Shown: positions 32,880 through 43,855 of the stretch, in pieces
Position numbering within the stretch: position 1 is the first letter of the stretch
Layout: every line of letters starts with the position of its first letter
NCBI GenBank assembly: GCA_003290165.1
Contig: QNQO01000202.1
Span: 1 to 64,000 of the forward strand
Reading direction: 5' to 3'
Source: Berberis thunbergii
Taxonomy: Eukaryota > Streptophyta > Magnoliopsida > Ranunculales > Berberidaceae
Length of the DNA stretch: 64,000 nucleotides
Position numbers and translations under genes: made by a program
The notes under the pieces: generated by a model
The model's database searches: none
The model's input: the letters and a program-made list of their open reading frames with translations, nothing else
What the model was told of the DNA's origin: nothing

Positions 32880-33062
32880 TAGCAGTGGCAACTACTGAAG
32901 GTATTAACAAGCTTGCCACATGAAAGTTGATCTCCTTGTCCGAGCAAGAGTTAGTCGACTGTGACACTAGTAGGGTGGTCTCATGGATGACACCTTTGAT
33001 TGCATCTTACAAAACCATGGTCTGACAACCAAATCCCTTTACTCTTACAAAGGAGTCGATAA
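32880..33062 (+). pseudogene. Cysteine protease psi-3, exon 2 first part
   Basis: Codons for [26 protein letters not shown] and SLYSYKGVD are recognisable. A stop replaces the Gly after Thr (CACATGA), and a deletion removes DQGCDG before GLMD. It is interrupted at 33062 by the Copia element and continues at 42011. Confidence 0.88.
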
Positions 33063-33460
33063 TGTTGGATTTTTCCCGAAGGATTAATTAGGGAATCAGT
33101 TTTTCAACAAATGGTCCATGTTGAACCAGTCTTTCCAACTTCCGTATGGTTACAACCCATGTATTTCTTGATTTTGTGGCAACAAATCTAGTAGTGGTTT
33201 TTGAGTTTGATGGTAACTATGCTATTAATACTGTATTTGGTCCATAAACTCTCTCACTAAAAACCCTTCAGTTTTACACCATCTACATGAGTGAATTCAA
33301 AGTTTAGAAGCACCAAAAACACAAAACACTGATAAATCAGAGTTTGAGTTTGAAAAGACAATGGCTGGAGGTATGTTTCGATCACTTATATTTTTCTGCA
33401 TTGATCTAATTGTTTGTTGAGTTTGTGTAAAACATGATTAGATCCATTTGAATTCTTACA
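33063..33460 (+). repeat. Copia 5' LTR
   Basis: 398 bp from TGTTGGATTTTTCCCG to GAATTCTTACA, paired with 41612-42005. Confidence 0.93.
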
Positions 33461-34485
33461 TTTTGTATAAGAGCCTTGATCAATACCTCTGCCTTGTGTT
33501 TTTTCTTTCGAAAAATTCTCTGGAAAACTCTATTTTTATTTTTCGAAATTTTTTTCAAATTAAAAACTCTTTTTTATGGTTGTTTTTTTATGTGCAATGA
33601 AATAAGAAATCATTAAGAGTCTGGATTTCCAATGATTCTATGTTTTGAAACTTTATTTTGTTGTCTAAGATACCAAAAAACATTGGGTTTTCACTTCGGG
33701 TCAAAATCGGGTCGAAACGACCCAACTCAAGGTTGAAGATGACACTATTGGATCACTGTGTGAATAGAAATTTTGGAAAGCAAAACTTTCTGTTCTAATC
33801 AAATTGTTTTCCAAGTCCATCCCATATTGGCTTCATAACAGTTTTCCAAGCCTAGCTCATGTTGATTTCAGACCCAACAAATATTAATTGTGCAAATTTT
33901 CAACCCTTGTTGATCATCTAATGTTTGCAAATTTTAATTATAGTTAAGTTATGCAAAAGACAATTGTTCTCATGATGCATTAGTTTTATTTTGGAGAATT
34001 TAATGTCTAGTGATCCATATAATTTTTATTAATTAAGGATTAGCCACATCTTTAATTAAATTAAAAAATTATATGTTGTGTTATGTTTAAGATTACACAA
34101 AATTTATATACATTAATTGTAATTAATTATACTTAATATAATAAATTTTATCCCACAAGAATTTTTATTATATTTATATAACTAATTAGGATAAAATATC
34201 AAATTATTTTTCATAATCTATCCATAGGAATTATGGATTAGAATATGATTTGATAGTTTTATCATAAGGTTTATGATAGAATATCAAATTATTCTCATAA
34301 TTCACCCATTAAATTATGAATTAAGTACATAATTTGATAATTATATCATATGGTATATTTATTATTTAAATCTACTTGAATTAAAAAATTTAGCCCGCAT
34401 GCAATTTTTATGTCATTAGATTCAATTTTAGCATGATTTACATTGGTAAAGCATGAAATTTATTTAGGCCTCAATTTTAATAAGC
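33461..34485 (+). other. Copia leader between the PBS and gag, non-coding
   Basis: About 1 kb of AT-rich DNA with the decayed PBS at its start. Imperfect repeats of TAGGATAAAATATCAAATTAT at 34180-34360 (CATAATTTATCCAT variants) are visible. No coding region. Confidence 0.6.
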
Positions 34486-34506
34486 ATGTATTTTAAATTT
34501 TATGCA

Positions 34507-35300
34507 GCAAGTCAAACTGCAAATATCTCTGATATTCATTGTGATATTCTCGAACTTAAGGGTGATAACTATAAAATATTGAAAGAGAGAATTTTGCTCC
34601 ATTTAGGGTGGTTGGACATTAATTATGCAATTAGGAAAGACGAACCACTTGCAATTACTAATACTAGCACTTCATAGAACATTGCACTTTATGAACGATG
34701 GGGGCGATCTAATCGTCAGTGTGATGTTCATAAAGACTAAAATATTTGCTGGTATATGTGGTTCGGTCGATCAACATGAGAATGTCCGTGATTTGCTAAA
34801 GGCCATAAATGATCAGTTCTTCACTTCAGATAAGGCACTTGCAAGCACCCTAATCATGAAGTCCTCTTCCATGGGGCTTACCGCTGTGAGAGGTGTGCAC
34901 GAGCACATGCAGATGAGGGACATTATGGCTCAATTAAAAAATCTTGAAGTTGAGATATCGGAATCCTTTCTGGTGCACTATATCTTGAATACTCTCCCGC
35001 CACAATACGGGCCTTTCAAAATCTCGTACAACACACATAAAGACAAATGGTCAATTAATGAACTCATGATCATGTGTGTTCAAGAGGAAGGGAGGTTCGT
35101 AATGGAACTGGGAGAAAGTGCAATGCTGACAATGCGGGGAAAGGACAAAGCTCAAGCCAATAAGAAGGGGAAAGGTAAAATACCTTTCCAAGCTGATATT
35201 AAGAAGGAATTCTTGTGTTTCTTTTGTAAAAAAAAAGGGACGCGTGAAGAAGGAATGCGCCAAATTTCAAAAAATGGCTTGAGAAGAAGGGTAATCCAAT
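34507..35300 (+). pseudogene. Copia gag
   Basis: ANISDIHCDILELKGDNYK in the first frame, then after a frameshift near 34675 KTKIFAGICGSVDQHENVRD, SESFLVHYILNTLPPQYGP and HKDKWSINELMIMCVQEEG. This is the UBN2-type gag of plant Copia elements, a capsid precursor. The zinc knuckle is broken: CFFCKKKGT replaces CxxCxxxGH and the frame shifts there (poly-A at 35229-35237). At least two frameshifts. Confidence 0.88.
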
Positions 35301-35832
35301 CTCATTTGTTTGTTATGAATCTAGTATGGTTGATGTTATTTATAACACATGGTGGATTGATTCTGGTTCTACAATCCATATTTCAAATACCTTGCAGGGT
35401 ATGTGAAACCTAAGGAAGCCAATGGGAAGTGAGGCTATTGGAACTTGCAGTTTAGTTTTAAGTGGCTTTATTTTAAATTTGGAAAAGACATTTTATATTC
35501 CAAGTTTATCTAGGAATTTGATTTCAATTTCAAGACTTGTACCTTTGGGTTATTCCTTTAATTTTTCACAAACATCATTTAGTTTATTTTATAATTCTGA
35601 TCTTGTTGTGAACGGTACAATGTCTGATGGTCTTTTCTCTGTTGATTTGCAAAATGATGTCACTTATAACGCTATGCATGTTCACACTGGTATTAAACGA
35701 TGTGTTATGAATGAGGATTTCTCTAATTTATGGCACTTGAGATTGGGACATATCTCTATAGTGCGAATTAAGAGATTAGTAAATGATGGGGTACTTGGCT
35801 TCGTCTCGCCTCCAAGCTTTAGAGCGGCGTGA
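35301..35832 (+). pseudogene. Copia protease and gag-pre-integrase part
   Basis: TWWIDSGSTIHISNTLQG at about 35342-35398 holds the DSG active site of the aspartic protease. The next frame (35422 on) has KTFYIPSLSRNLISISRLVP, SDGLFSVDLQND and LWHLRLGHISIVRIKRLV, the gag_pre-integrase domain. The frame ends where the L1-like element is inserted (35797). Confidence 0.88.
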
Positions 35833-36394
35833 GGAGAGCAACGCCTCATCTCGCCTCCAACAGATCTGAGTGAGATTGGCTCTCAGGTTTGCATTTTCTG
35901 AGTGAGGAATAGCGGGAGAAGAGATCGACCACCCGCCTCATCTTTGTGAGGCCAGCGTTAGGAGAGAGTTGTTCCCAGATCTGCATCTTGCGAAGAAGGG
36001 ATCTGAGGGAGAGCTGGCTTGCTTCTCTATCTTTTGTATGATCTAATCTAGAAGAAGATACCCTCTCCTCAAGACAGAGAGAAGACAGGCTCAGAGGAAG
36101 ACAACCGCCAGAGAGAAACAAGTGAAGCAAAACACGCAATCGAAATCGCCGCCGCCAGAGAGAAGACGAAGAAGCCATTAACGTTTCAGAGAAAGAGAAG
36201 CACGCGATGAACCACTCCGCGCTGGGACACAGGCTTAAGGGAAGACAACAACCGCTGCCAGAGAGGGTGCGAGAGGGCCTGCGAAGCACAGTGCGCGATG
36301 AACCACTCCGCGCTGGTAGCTTGACTGCCGCTTTGCCGCCGCCACTGCCTTTGCTTGGTGCTATAGGTCTGGCTAGGGCAGGGTACACCGTGGT
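35797..36394 (+). other. 5' leader of L1-like copy 2
   Basis: GC-rich, with repeated CTCGCCTCCAA (two), GCGATGAACCACTCCGCGCTGG (twice, 36206 and 36295) and many AGAGAGAAGA runs. It shares no obvious sequence with the tandem-repeat leader of copy 1. It presumably holds the internal promoter. Confidence 0.55.
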
Positions 36395-38442
36395 ATGACG
36401 GCTCATCTAGCCGTCAACACTTCCTCTCCCCCAATAGGGAGTAAGGAACCTGCAAAAGAGGCTTCTAAGCCTTCGTTCGCCCAAATACTTGGAAAAATAT
36501 TGGTTGATGAGGTTAAAGAAACAAATGTCGAGGGAACTAGATTTCGGAAGGAAGGAGAGGTAGCCATTGGGCTTACGGCATCTGATGAAAAAAGTGGGGA
36601 AGCTTTCATGGAAAAACATGTGATAGTTTTAAAGTTCTCTAGCTACAGACCAACATTGGAAGATATTCAAGATTCGATACATCGAACCTGGGGGATTCTA
36701 GGCGATTTCTCGCTAGGTTTGCTAGATCAACGTCATGTTCTTGTTCGGCTTCAATCTGAGGCAGAAGCAAAGAAAGTCTTGGCAAGGGACTCGTTATTGA
36801 TTCGGGGAGTTCGATTCAAAGCTTTCCGCTGGCATGATGGTTTCAGTCTGAAAGCAGACCCGATATCGGTTCCACTATGGGTAGAGTTGCCTAACTTGCC
36901 TTTGCATTTATTTCATCCCCCTCTTTTGAAAGCAATTGTGAACTCTTTTGGTGTCTTTTTGCGCATGGATGATCATACTCGATGTCTTTCACGCCCGAGT
37001 TATGCCCGTGTTTGCGTGGAGATGACTTTGGCGGAAAAGTTACCGAGTAAAATTTGGATAGATAGATCTAACAATAGGGGCTTTTGGCAAATGATTGAAT
37101 ATTCGGGTTTTAAATATTGTGATTATTGCTCATTGTTAGGACATCAGGAGGATTATTGCAGAAACAAGTTAGGTCATAAGGGCAATGTGAGAATACCCAA
37201 CTTGGTGAAAGAAGAGAAGACTGAGAAACAAAAGGTAGAAGCCAAAGTCCTCAAGCAACAATATGTCCCAGTGGTTAAAAAAATTAAAATTTCAACGCCA
37301 GAAGCTGGAACTAGTGGTGTAAAGAATGATTAGGGTGAAGAAATTCAGGAGGACGTTGGTGTTGAGAGGCCGATGGTCAAAGATTCGGGGAATGTCATGT
37401 TTTCAAACAAATTCGAGTCACTTACGGAGACCATAGTTGAAGACGAGAGTAATCTAATGAATCATCAATTGCCTTGTAAGACGAAGAATCCAGTCAGTGA
37501 CATGGTAGAACCAGAAACAACGGAGGAAGGACTTCTTGAGGCGGGGTACACAGCGGTTGAGATTGCAAAAGCGATTCAAAAACAAGGAGAGACAATTTCG
37601 GGGTTTGCTTCGTCCCAGCCAGAGCGTGTTTTGCCAATAATAGAGTTTGCTTCGTCAGAGCAAGTCGCGTCACCAATCGTTGGTTTGGTGAGCAGAACAT
37701 CAAATGCTATAGATGATGATTCAAAGAAGTTGTTCCCTAAGAAAAGGGCTAATGATGACCAAGCTTTCATGCAAGAATGTGATAATGCTTCAGGTAGCAA
37801 CTCAAGGCCGCAGCAGAAAGCGTACGAGTATGTTCACCAATTAGAATCAGGGAGGGCGCAGGGGGTTTCGACCAAGGCTGTAGGCGGGGATGTCAGGATC
37901 TCTAGCCCAGGGAAAAAGACGAGCAGTGGGAATGCTTCTCTAAGATAAATGCAATGATTTCAGGCAGCAACTCCGGGCCAACAAAGGAGGACGCAGTAAC
38001 TGAGGATGATCATGTTGACAGTGGGTTTGTCTATGGCTCTGGCAGTGGAGCTCACGTTGGTGCTCAGAATCGCGTTCAGAGTGGTGACAAGGTGCATGAC
38101 CGGAAGGTAGGGTTTCCAGCAGATGCGAGTATTGTAGAAGATGACGAAGCTTTAGTGGATGCAATAGTACTTGAAGCACCGAATATAAAACATATTAACT
38201 ATTTGGTTCGTAACGCTAACAGCGAAACCGAAATGGAGACCGATACCGACATTTCGGATACAATCAGTTCAAAAGAAGAAGATTTGGATGAATACACCAT
38301 TAGGTCAAGAGTAGTGTCAGGTTTAAAGACAGACCAAATTCAAATATCGAAAAGATTTCATGCGATGGACTTCAGAGACATCAAGGTATATCCTCGTCGA
38401 TCTTCTAGAATGAAGAAAAGTAACAACAAGTATAGACATTGA
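36395..38442 (+). pseudogene. L1-like ORF1 protein: DUF4283 plus CCHC zinc knuckle, with long tail
   Basis: Codons 1-312 are open. They hold a Ser/Lys-rich N-terminus, a DUF4283-like domain (about residues 65-180; VRLQSEAEAKKVLARDSLL, IRGVRFKAFRWHDGFS), VPLWVELPNLPLHLF, and a zinc knuckle CDYCSLLGHQEDYC (CX2CX4HX4C, near residue 245). A single TAG (37331-37333) is followed in the same frame by 204 more codons to TAA at 37946. A frameshift then leads to 162 codons ending RRSSRMKKSNNKYRH (38442). The tail is acidic and low complexity. ORF1 proteins of plant L1 elements bind element RNA and DNA and act as chaperones. Only two lesions in 2 kb suggest a fairly young copy. Confidence 0.85.
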
Positions 38443-38581
38443 TATAGGGGTTTGGTCACTATTTATTTTGGGTTTGCTATGATGTAAGTCCTCTGGTTCT
38501 TTTTATCGGGTAAATCATGTACTCCCGACTGATGTAAAAGATTTTTTCAAGTAATAAAAAGCCTAGTATTCTTATTAAAAA
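38443..38581 (+). other. 3' UTR of L1-like copy 2
   Basis: TTTTTATCGGGTAAATCATG and GATGTAAAAGATTTTTT resemble TTTTTAATACGGGTAAAGTC and GAATGTAAGTCAATTTTTT of copy 1. This shared 3' end would be the template recognised by an L1 reverse transcriptase. Confidence 0.65.
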
Positions 38582-38597
38582 AAATGATGGGGTACTT

Positions 38598-39373
38598 AGT
38601 ACTCTTGATTTTTCTGATTTTGAAACTTGTGTGGACTGCATTAAGGGAAAGTATACCAACAAGTCAAAGAAAGGTGCCAAAAGGAGTTCGGACATATTAG
38701 AGATCATACATACTAATATATGTAGTCCAGACATGTACTCACATGATCAGAGATACTTCATCTCTTTTATAGATGATTATCCACAATACATGTTTCTCTA
38801 CTTGCTTCATAACAAAAACGAAGTAAGGCTAAAGTAGAGAAGCAATGCTGGAAGCAAATTAAGATTGTGAGATCAAATAGAGGTGCAAAATATTATTGGA
38901 GATACACAGCTGATGGATAAGCTCATGGTCCATTTGCAAAGTCTCTTCAAGATAATGGGATAGTTGCCCAATACACCATGCCTGGTTCACCAGACCAGAA
39001 TGGTGTGGCAGAAATAAAAAACCAAATGTTATTGGACATGGTGCGGAGTATGCAAAACAGCTCCAATCTTCCTAAATCTTTGTGGACTAAAGCACTTAAG
39101 ACGACAGTGTACATATTGAACCGAGTTCCAACAAAGGCTGTTCCAAAAATGCCATTCGAGTTATTGAAAGGTTGGAAACCGAGTTTGCAACATGTGCACG
39201 TTTGGGGATGCCCGTCTAAAGTAAGAATTTATAATCGACAAGAAAAGAAGCTGGACCCAAAGACCATTAGTGGGTATTTCATTGGATGTGCTGAAAGGTC
39301 TAAAAGGTACAAATTCTATTGTCCATTTCACACCACTAGGATTGTGGAATCAAGAAATGCAAAGTTTCTTTAG
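38598..39373 (+). pseudogene. Copia integrase
   Basis: VDCIKGKYTNKSKKGAKRSS and FISFIDDYPQYMFLYLLHNKNE come first, then after a frameshift near 38830 [55 protein letters not shown] and [19 protein letters not shown]. These are the rve catalytic core and its C-terminal part. The core Glu sits in NGVAE; the usual ERRN sequence has changed to EIKN. The enzyme would insert element cDNA. It is defective through frameshifts. Confidence 0.88.
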
Positions 39374-39683
39374 AATGACTTGATTAGTGGGAGTGATCAA
39401 ACCAGGAACATAGTTTCTGAAAATGATCATTTAGAATCTCACCCTTCCACCTCAAGTGATAGATTGATCATTGTTCACAACACCCCTCAAGTATAAATTG
39501 GTGTTGAACGACCAATCATTGAAGTTCTACAAGTTGCTGACAACATTCCAGTAGATCACGTAGTTCAAGTGTTGTCAAGAACTTTTGAACAACCGATTGA
39601 ACCACATACTTCTCAAGGAGATAATGGTACAACATTGAGAAAATCTACTAGAACAAAGAGAAACAATCCCTAGTGATTATATT
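39374..39683 (+). other. Copia linker between integrase and RT
   Basis: Low-complexity coding-like stretch with stops (HLESHPSTSSDRLI, then NRLNHILLKEIMVQ) that corresponds to the variable linker in Copia pol. No domain. Confidence 0.55.
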
Positions 39684-40560
39684 GTGTATCTACAAGAATC
39701 TAACTACAACATTGGAGCTGAAAATGATCCCGAGTCCTTTTCACAAGCCATAAGTTGCAAGGAATCAGAATTATGGAACAATGCCATGAAAGAAGAGATG
39801 AATTCTATGAAGAATAACGGAGTCTGGGATCTTGTTGAGTTGTCCAATGGTGCAAAAGCCATTGGATGCAAATGGGTATTTAAGACAAAGAAAGACTCAT
39901 TGGGCAACATTGAGAGATACAAGGCGAGACTCCTTGCTAAGGGATTCATTCAAAAGGAAGGAATCAATTACAATGAGACCTTCTCTCCTGTGTCTGAGAA
40001 AGATTCCCTGCGCATCATTTTGGCATTAGTGGGCCATTTTGACATAGAGTTGCAACGAATGGATGTGAAAACAACATTTCTCAATGGAGAGCTAGAGGAA
40101 GAGGTTTACATGAAACAACCTAAAGGATTCCCCTCTAGTGAGGGTGAGCATTTGGTCTGCAAGCTCAAGAAATCCATATGCGGTTTAAAACAAGGATCAT
40201 GTCAATGGTATTTTAAATTCCATGATATAATTTTTTCATTTGGATTTGTAGAAAACGGCATGGATCAATGTATATACCAGAAGGTCAGTGGGAGTAAGAT
40301 TTTTTTTTCTTGTTTTATACGTGGATGACATTCTACTTGCGCCAATGATAAGGGTTTGCTGCATGAGGTGAAGCAGTTTATCTCTTAAAACTTTGATATG
40401 ATGGACATTGGTGAGGCATCTTATGCCATTCGCTTTAAGATCCATAGAGATAGATTTAAAGGCATTTTAGGTGTATCTCAAGAAACCTATATCAATTAAG
40501 TTTTAAGGAGATATCAGATGAAAGATTTGTTCACCGAGTGTAGCTCCCATTGTGAAGGGT
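39684..40560 (+). pseudogene. Copia reverse transcriptase
   Basis: The frame at 39684-40328 shows WDLVELSNGAKAIGCKWVFK, YKARLLAKGFIQKEGINYNE, MDVKTTFLNGELEEEVYMKQ and CGLKQGSCQWYFKF. A T-run at 40300-40307 shifts the frame just before LYVDDILLA (40315-40340), the catalytic YVDD. A stop follows and the frame breaks again near 40500 (SLCSIVKG). RVT_2 family; inactive. Confidence 0.9.
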
Positions 40561-41300
40561 GATAGGGTCAATTTGAACCAATGCTCGAAAAATGATTTTG
40601 AAAGGGAACAAATGAAGAACATTCCATATGCTTCTGTTGTTGGAAGCCTGATGTATGCTCAGGTTTGCACCAGACCTGACATTGCATTTTCTATAGGAAT
40701 GTTGGGACGATATCAGAGTGATCCAGGAACAGACCACTGGAAAGCTACACAGAAAGTGATGAGGTACCTTCAAAGAACCAAAAGTTACATGTTTATGTAT
40801 AGACGGACGGACAATCTGGAAGTAATTGGCTACTCCAATTCAAACTTTGTTGGCTTTGTTGATTCACGCAAATCAACATTAGGATATATTTTTATGATGG
40901 CAGATGTAGCTGTATCTAAAAGGAGTGCAAAGCAAACCTTGGTTGCTATTTCCACGATGGAAGCTGAGTTCGTTTCCTGTTTTGAGGCTACTTCACATGG
41001 TGTATGGTTAAAGAGTTTCATATCTGGGCTTAGAATCATCGATTCTATTTCTAGGCCATTAAGAATGTATTGCGACAATTTAGCAGCTGTCTTTATGGCT
41101 AAAAACAACAAAAGTAGTAGTCGAAGCAAACACAACAACATAAAGTATCTAGCTATGAGAGAACGTGTTAAGGATAAAAAAGTGGTCATTGAGCACGTCA
41201 ATACTGATTTGATGATCGTTGATCCTTTGACTAAGGGCATGCCACCATTAAAATTCAAGGACCATGTAGTGAATATGGGACTTGGTTCCATTATGTAATT
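40561..41300 (+). pseudogene. Copia RNase H and pol C-terminus
   Basis: PYASVVGSLMYAQVCTRPDI, AFSIGMLGRYQSDPGTDHW, STMEAEFVSCFEA, RMYCDNLAAVFMAKNNKSS and DPLTKGMPPLKFKDHVVNMG form the Copia RNase H. The codons are open over 248 residues. The catalytic TMEAEF and CDN residues are kept. Confidence 0.9.
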
Positions 41301-41611
41301 TTTCGTTGTACGGAAAACATTATTTTATGGGATTCTTATTTATTGTGATATTTTCTCATATTTGTGTGCACCTTAATTTGTTTTGAGAAAATTCATCTGT
41401 ATAGGACCAAAGAATAAACACAGGGTTTGTTCATTAAGTAAAGTTGCCATATATAGAATAATACTTGAGAAATTAAATGTATTGTAATACATGGAAGGTA
41501 ATACTCGTTATTAGAGGACTTATTGCCATGATTCATGTATTGTTTCTTAAGGACATGTTGAATGGGATTAAGTTAAGACATTAGGTTAAACGTATGGACC
41601 AAGTGGGAGAA

Positions 41612-42005
41612 TGTTGGATTTTTCCCGAAGGATTAGGGAATCGATTTTTCAACAAATAGTCCACATTGAACCAGTCTTTCCAACTTCCGTACAGTTCCAG
41701 CCCATGTATTCTTGATTTTGTGGCAACAAATCTAGTAGCGATTTTTTAGTTTGATGGGAACTTTGCTATTAATATTATATTTGGTCCCTGAACTCTCTCA
41801 CTGGAAAACCCTTCAGTTTTACACCATCTACGTGAGTGAATTCAGTGTTTAGAATCACCAAAATCACAAAACACTGATAAATCAAAGTTTGAGTTTGAAA
41901 AGACAATGGTCGGAGGTATGTTTCGATTACTTCTATTTTTCCGCATTGATCTAATTACTTGTTGAGTTTGTGTAAAACATGATTAGATCCATTTGAATTC
42001 TTACA
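41612..42005 (+). repeat. Copia 3' LTR
   Basis: 394 bp, TGTTGGATTTTTCCCG to GAATTCTTACA, preceded by the polypurine tract AAGTGGGAGA. The 300 bp before it (41301-41611) is the 3' untranslated part of the element. Confidence 0.93.
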
Positions 42006-42366
<361 letters not shown>

Positions 42367-42418
42367 AATTACTTCTTATACTTGCTTATGTTTCGAACAG
42401 AGTTATATGTATCTAGCT

Positions 42419-42723
42419 CACTACACCAAATTGGCATATTTGTAACAAGTTAAAAAATAGTAACACTTTTGAGCTATTACAATTCACCAAACAATTTCAA
42501 GTCAAAACTAAATTTAGTCAACTAAATGAAAAATAGCTACAAAAAAAATGATACAATTAATTAGATCATCATGAATAACATCACTTATAAGCTCATACTT
42601 TTTGTGGTGATACAATTATTGAATCGCTTTTATGAAAATGTGTAAAATTACTTTGTGGATTGTTATAGCTAAAAAATATTACTATTTTTTGGATTGTTAC
42701 AAAAATATCAATTTGGTGTAATG
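42419..42723. mobile_element. 305-bp CACTA-type MITE in the psi-3 3' UTR
   Basis: CACTACACCAAATTGGCATA at the left and the inverse TATCAATTTGGTGTAATG at the right form terminal repeats of about 28 bp. They are flanked by the 3-bp duplication GCT (42416-42418 and 42724-42726). The uninterrupted 3' UTR of the intact gene (ATCTAGCTCTTTGTAAATTG, 18474-18493) gives the empty site. One end base differs (TAATG for TAGTG). No coding capacity. Confidence 0.88.
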
Positions 42724-42726
42724 GCT

Positions 42727-43246
42727 CCTTGTAAGTTGTAAAGTCTCTACGAGTCTACTACAATCAAAATACCAGGTTGCAATCTGATCTTTTTCCTCTT
42801 CAAGTTTAACATGTGCAAGCAATATGCTCTTTTAATAAACAGTCATATGTAACAGATGTTGAGATTAATCAAGTACCTTCAGTCACCAATCCATTCACTG
42901 TAGAGAACTACAGGTTAAGTCAATCTGCACACAAAGAAAATATGGTTCAGCGTATGGTTTAAGTATGATCAATTTTGCTAGTACCATCGATCACTTTCTA
43001 ATAAATCTTATTTAAGCTAGTCTATGAAACCTTTTGAATATCACATAGTTAACATAATATCATATAACTCTTTGACAAATGTTGTGTTAACTATGATACC
43101 ACTTTGCAAATTAATGGTGAATCAAGATTCTGAATTTTTTTCCAAGAATAATATGAAAAAGTGGACCCATAACACTTAGTTTTGAAATATTGTTTATAAC
43201 ATGTTTATGGTGCATTCAAACCCATTAGGTGACCTACAATTTTATT
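42727..43246. other. psi-3 downstream region, no gene seen
   Basis: The first 120 bp are the remaining protease 3' UTR (CTACAATCAAAATACCAGG). The rest is AT-rich, with weak similarity to 15850-15950. Nothing else is supportable. Confidence 0.55.
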
Positions 43247-43263
43247 ATACTCACCCAAAAGCT

Positions 43264-43405
43264 TTGTTTTTTTTTTTTTTTTTAAAGGCAAGCAAAATTT
43301 TTATAGGATTCTAGAACCTACAAAGATGTTGCAAGCTGGGTTTAAACCCATGACCTAGTGGTACCATCTGTCAAACTTTAACCGTTGAGCTGTCATGTCA
43401 TTGAC
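43264..43405 (-). mobile_element. SINE, minus strand
   Basis: Bounded by ATACTCACCCAAAAGCT (43247-43263) and ATACTCACCAAAAGCT (43406-43421), a target duplication with one base difference. On the minus strand it ends in an A-run (T-run 43268-43284 on plus). GGGTTTAAACCCA is a B-box-like motif and CAGCTCAACGGTTAAAG an A-box-like one. Length 142 bp. Confidence 0.75.
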
Positions 43406-43454
43406 ATACTCACCAAAAGCTGGAAAAGCGTGTGTGCGTCTTTTGGAGGAGGAT

Positions 43455-43630
43455 GAATATATACTTACATGCGACACTCAACATTAATTCCTTGTCCGCA
43501 AGAAAGGACAGTTGAATACTCCAATGCGTCCATCCTCTTCTTTGGTTGAAGCTTCAATCTTTACTTTGGTTTCCCCCATTGTTCCTATTTCAGTGAAGAT
43601 GTTTCAATGTAAGCCATGAATGAGTCAACA
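43455..43630 (-). other. Conserved unidentified segment, copy 2 (paired with 16115-16275)
   Basis: On the minus strand ATGGGGGAAACCAAAGTAAA begins an open stretch (MGETKVKIEASTKEEDGRIG, then VFNCPF) that ends near the donor ATGTAAGTATAT. An alternative frame reads SCGQGINVECRM up to the donor. Same comments as for copy 1: probably part of a duplicated neighbour, family unknown. Confidence 0.4.
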
Positions 43631-43855
43631 TTAACTGCATTGCAGTTTTACATTTACATGTATCACGTAAAATCAATTAATTACAATCATGTTTATTTCC
43701 ATCAGATTAAGTAAAATCAATTTACAATCATGTTTATTTGCATCAGATCAATTTAAAACCAATATTTCAGTATTCCTTTGAACTGAATGGAAATGATCTT
43801 TAGTAAATTTCACAAACCTTGCATTTGTGTTGTGATTTATTATCAAATTTATGAA

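Larger units (their letters stand above)
35797..38581 (+). mobile_element. ORF1-only L1-like non-LTR element, copy 2 (near intact)
   Basis: A 2.8-kb insertion in the Copia pol region is flanked by the perfect 16-bp duplication AAATGATGGGGTACTT (35781-35796 and 38582-38597). It ends in a short A-run after AATAAAAAGCC. A 600-bp GC-rich leader precedes a long ORF1 (36395-38442, interrupted once by a stop and once by a frameshift). There is no endonuclease or RT. Size, layout and 3' end match copy 1 (160-2890). Because the only coding region is near complete and the ends are intact, a simple 5'-truncated L1 does not explain it: truncation removes ORF1 first, not ORF2. Confidence 0.88.
33063..42005 (+). 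mobile_element. Copia LTR retrotransposon, complete ends, defective
   Basis: LTRs 33063-33460 and 41612-42005 start TGTTGGAT and end TTCTTACA. A perfect 5-bp duplication, GATAA, flanks the element (33058-33062 and 42006-42010). TTTGTATAAGAGCCTTGATC after the 5' LTR is a decayed tRNA-Met type PBS, and AAGTGGGAGA before the 3' LTR is the polypurine tract. Inside, in Copia order, come gag, protease, integrase, RT and RNase H, all with frame breaks. The ORF1-only L1-like element at 35797-38581 sits between the gag-pre-integrase and integrase parts. The LTRs differ visibly, so this is not a recent insertion. Confidence 0.95.

Noticed and set aside
36395..37333. Zinc-knuckle DUF4283 host gene
   Set aside because: The frame is inside an insertion with 16-bp duplication and A-rich end, and continues past a stop in the same frame as element ORF1.
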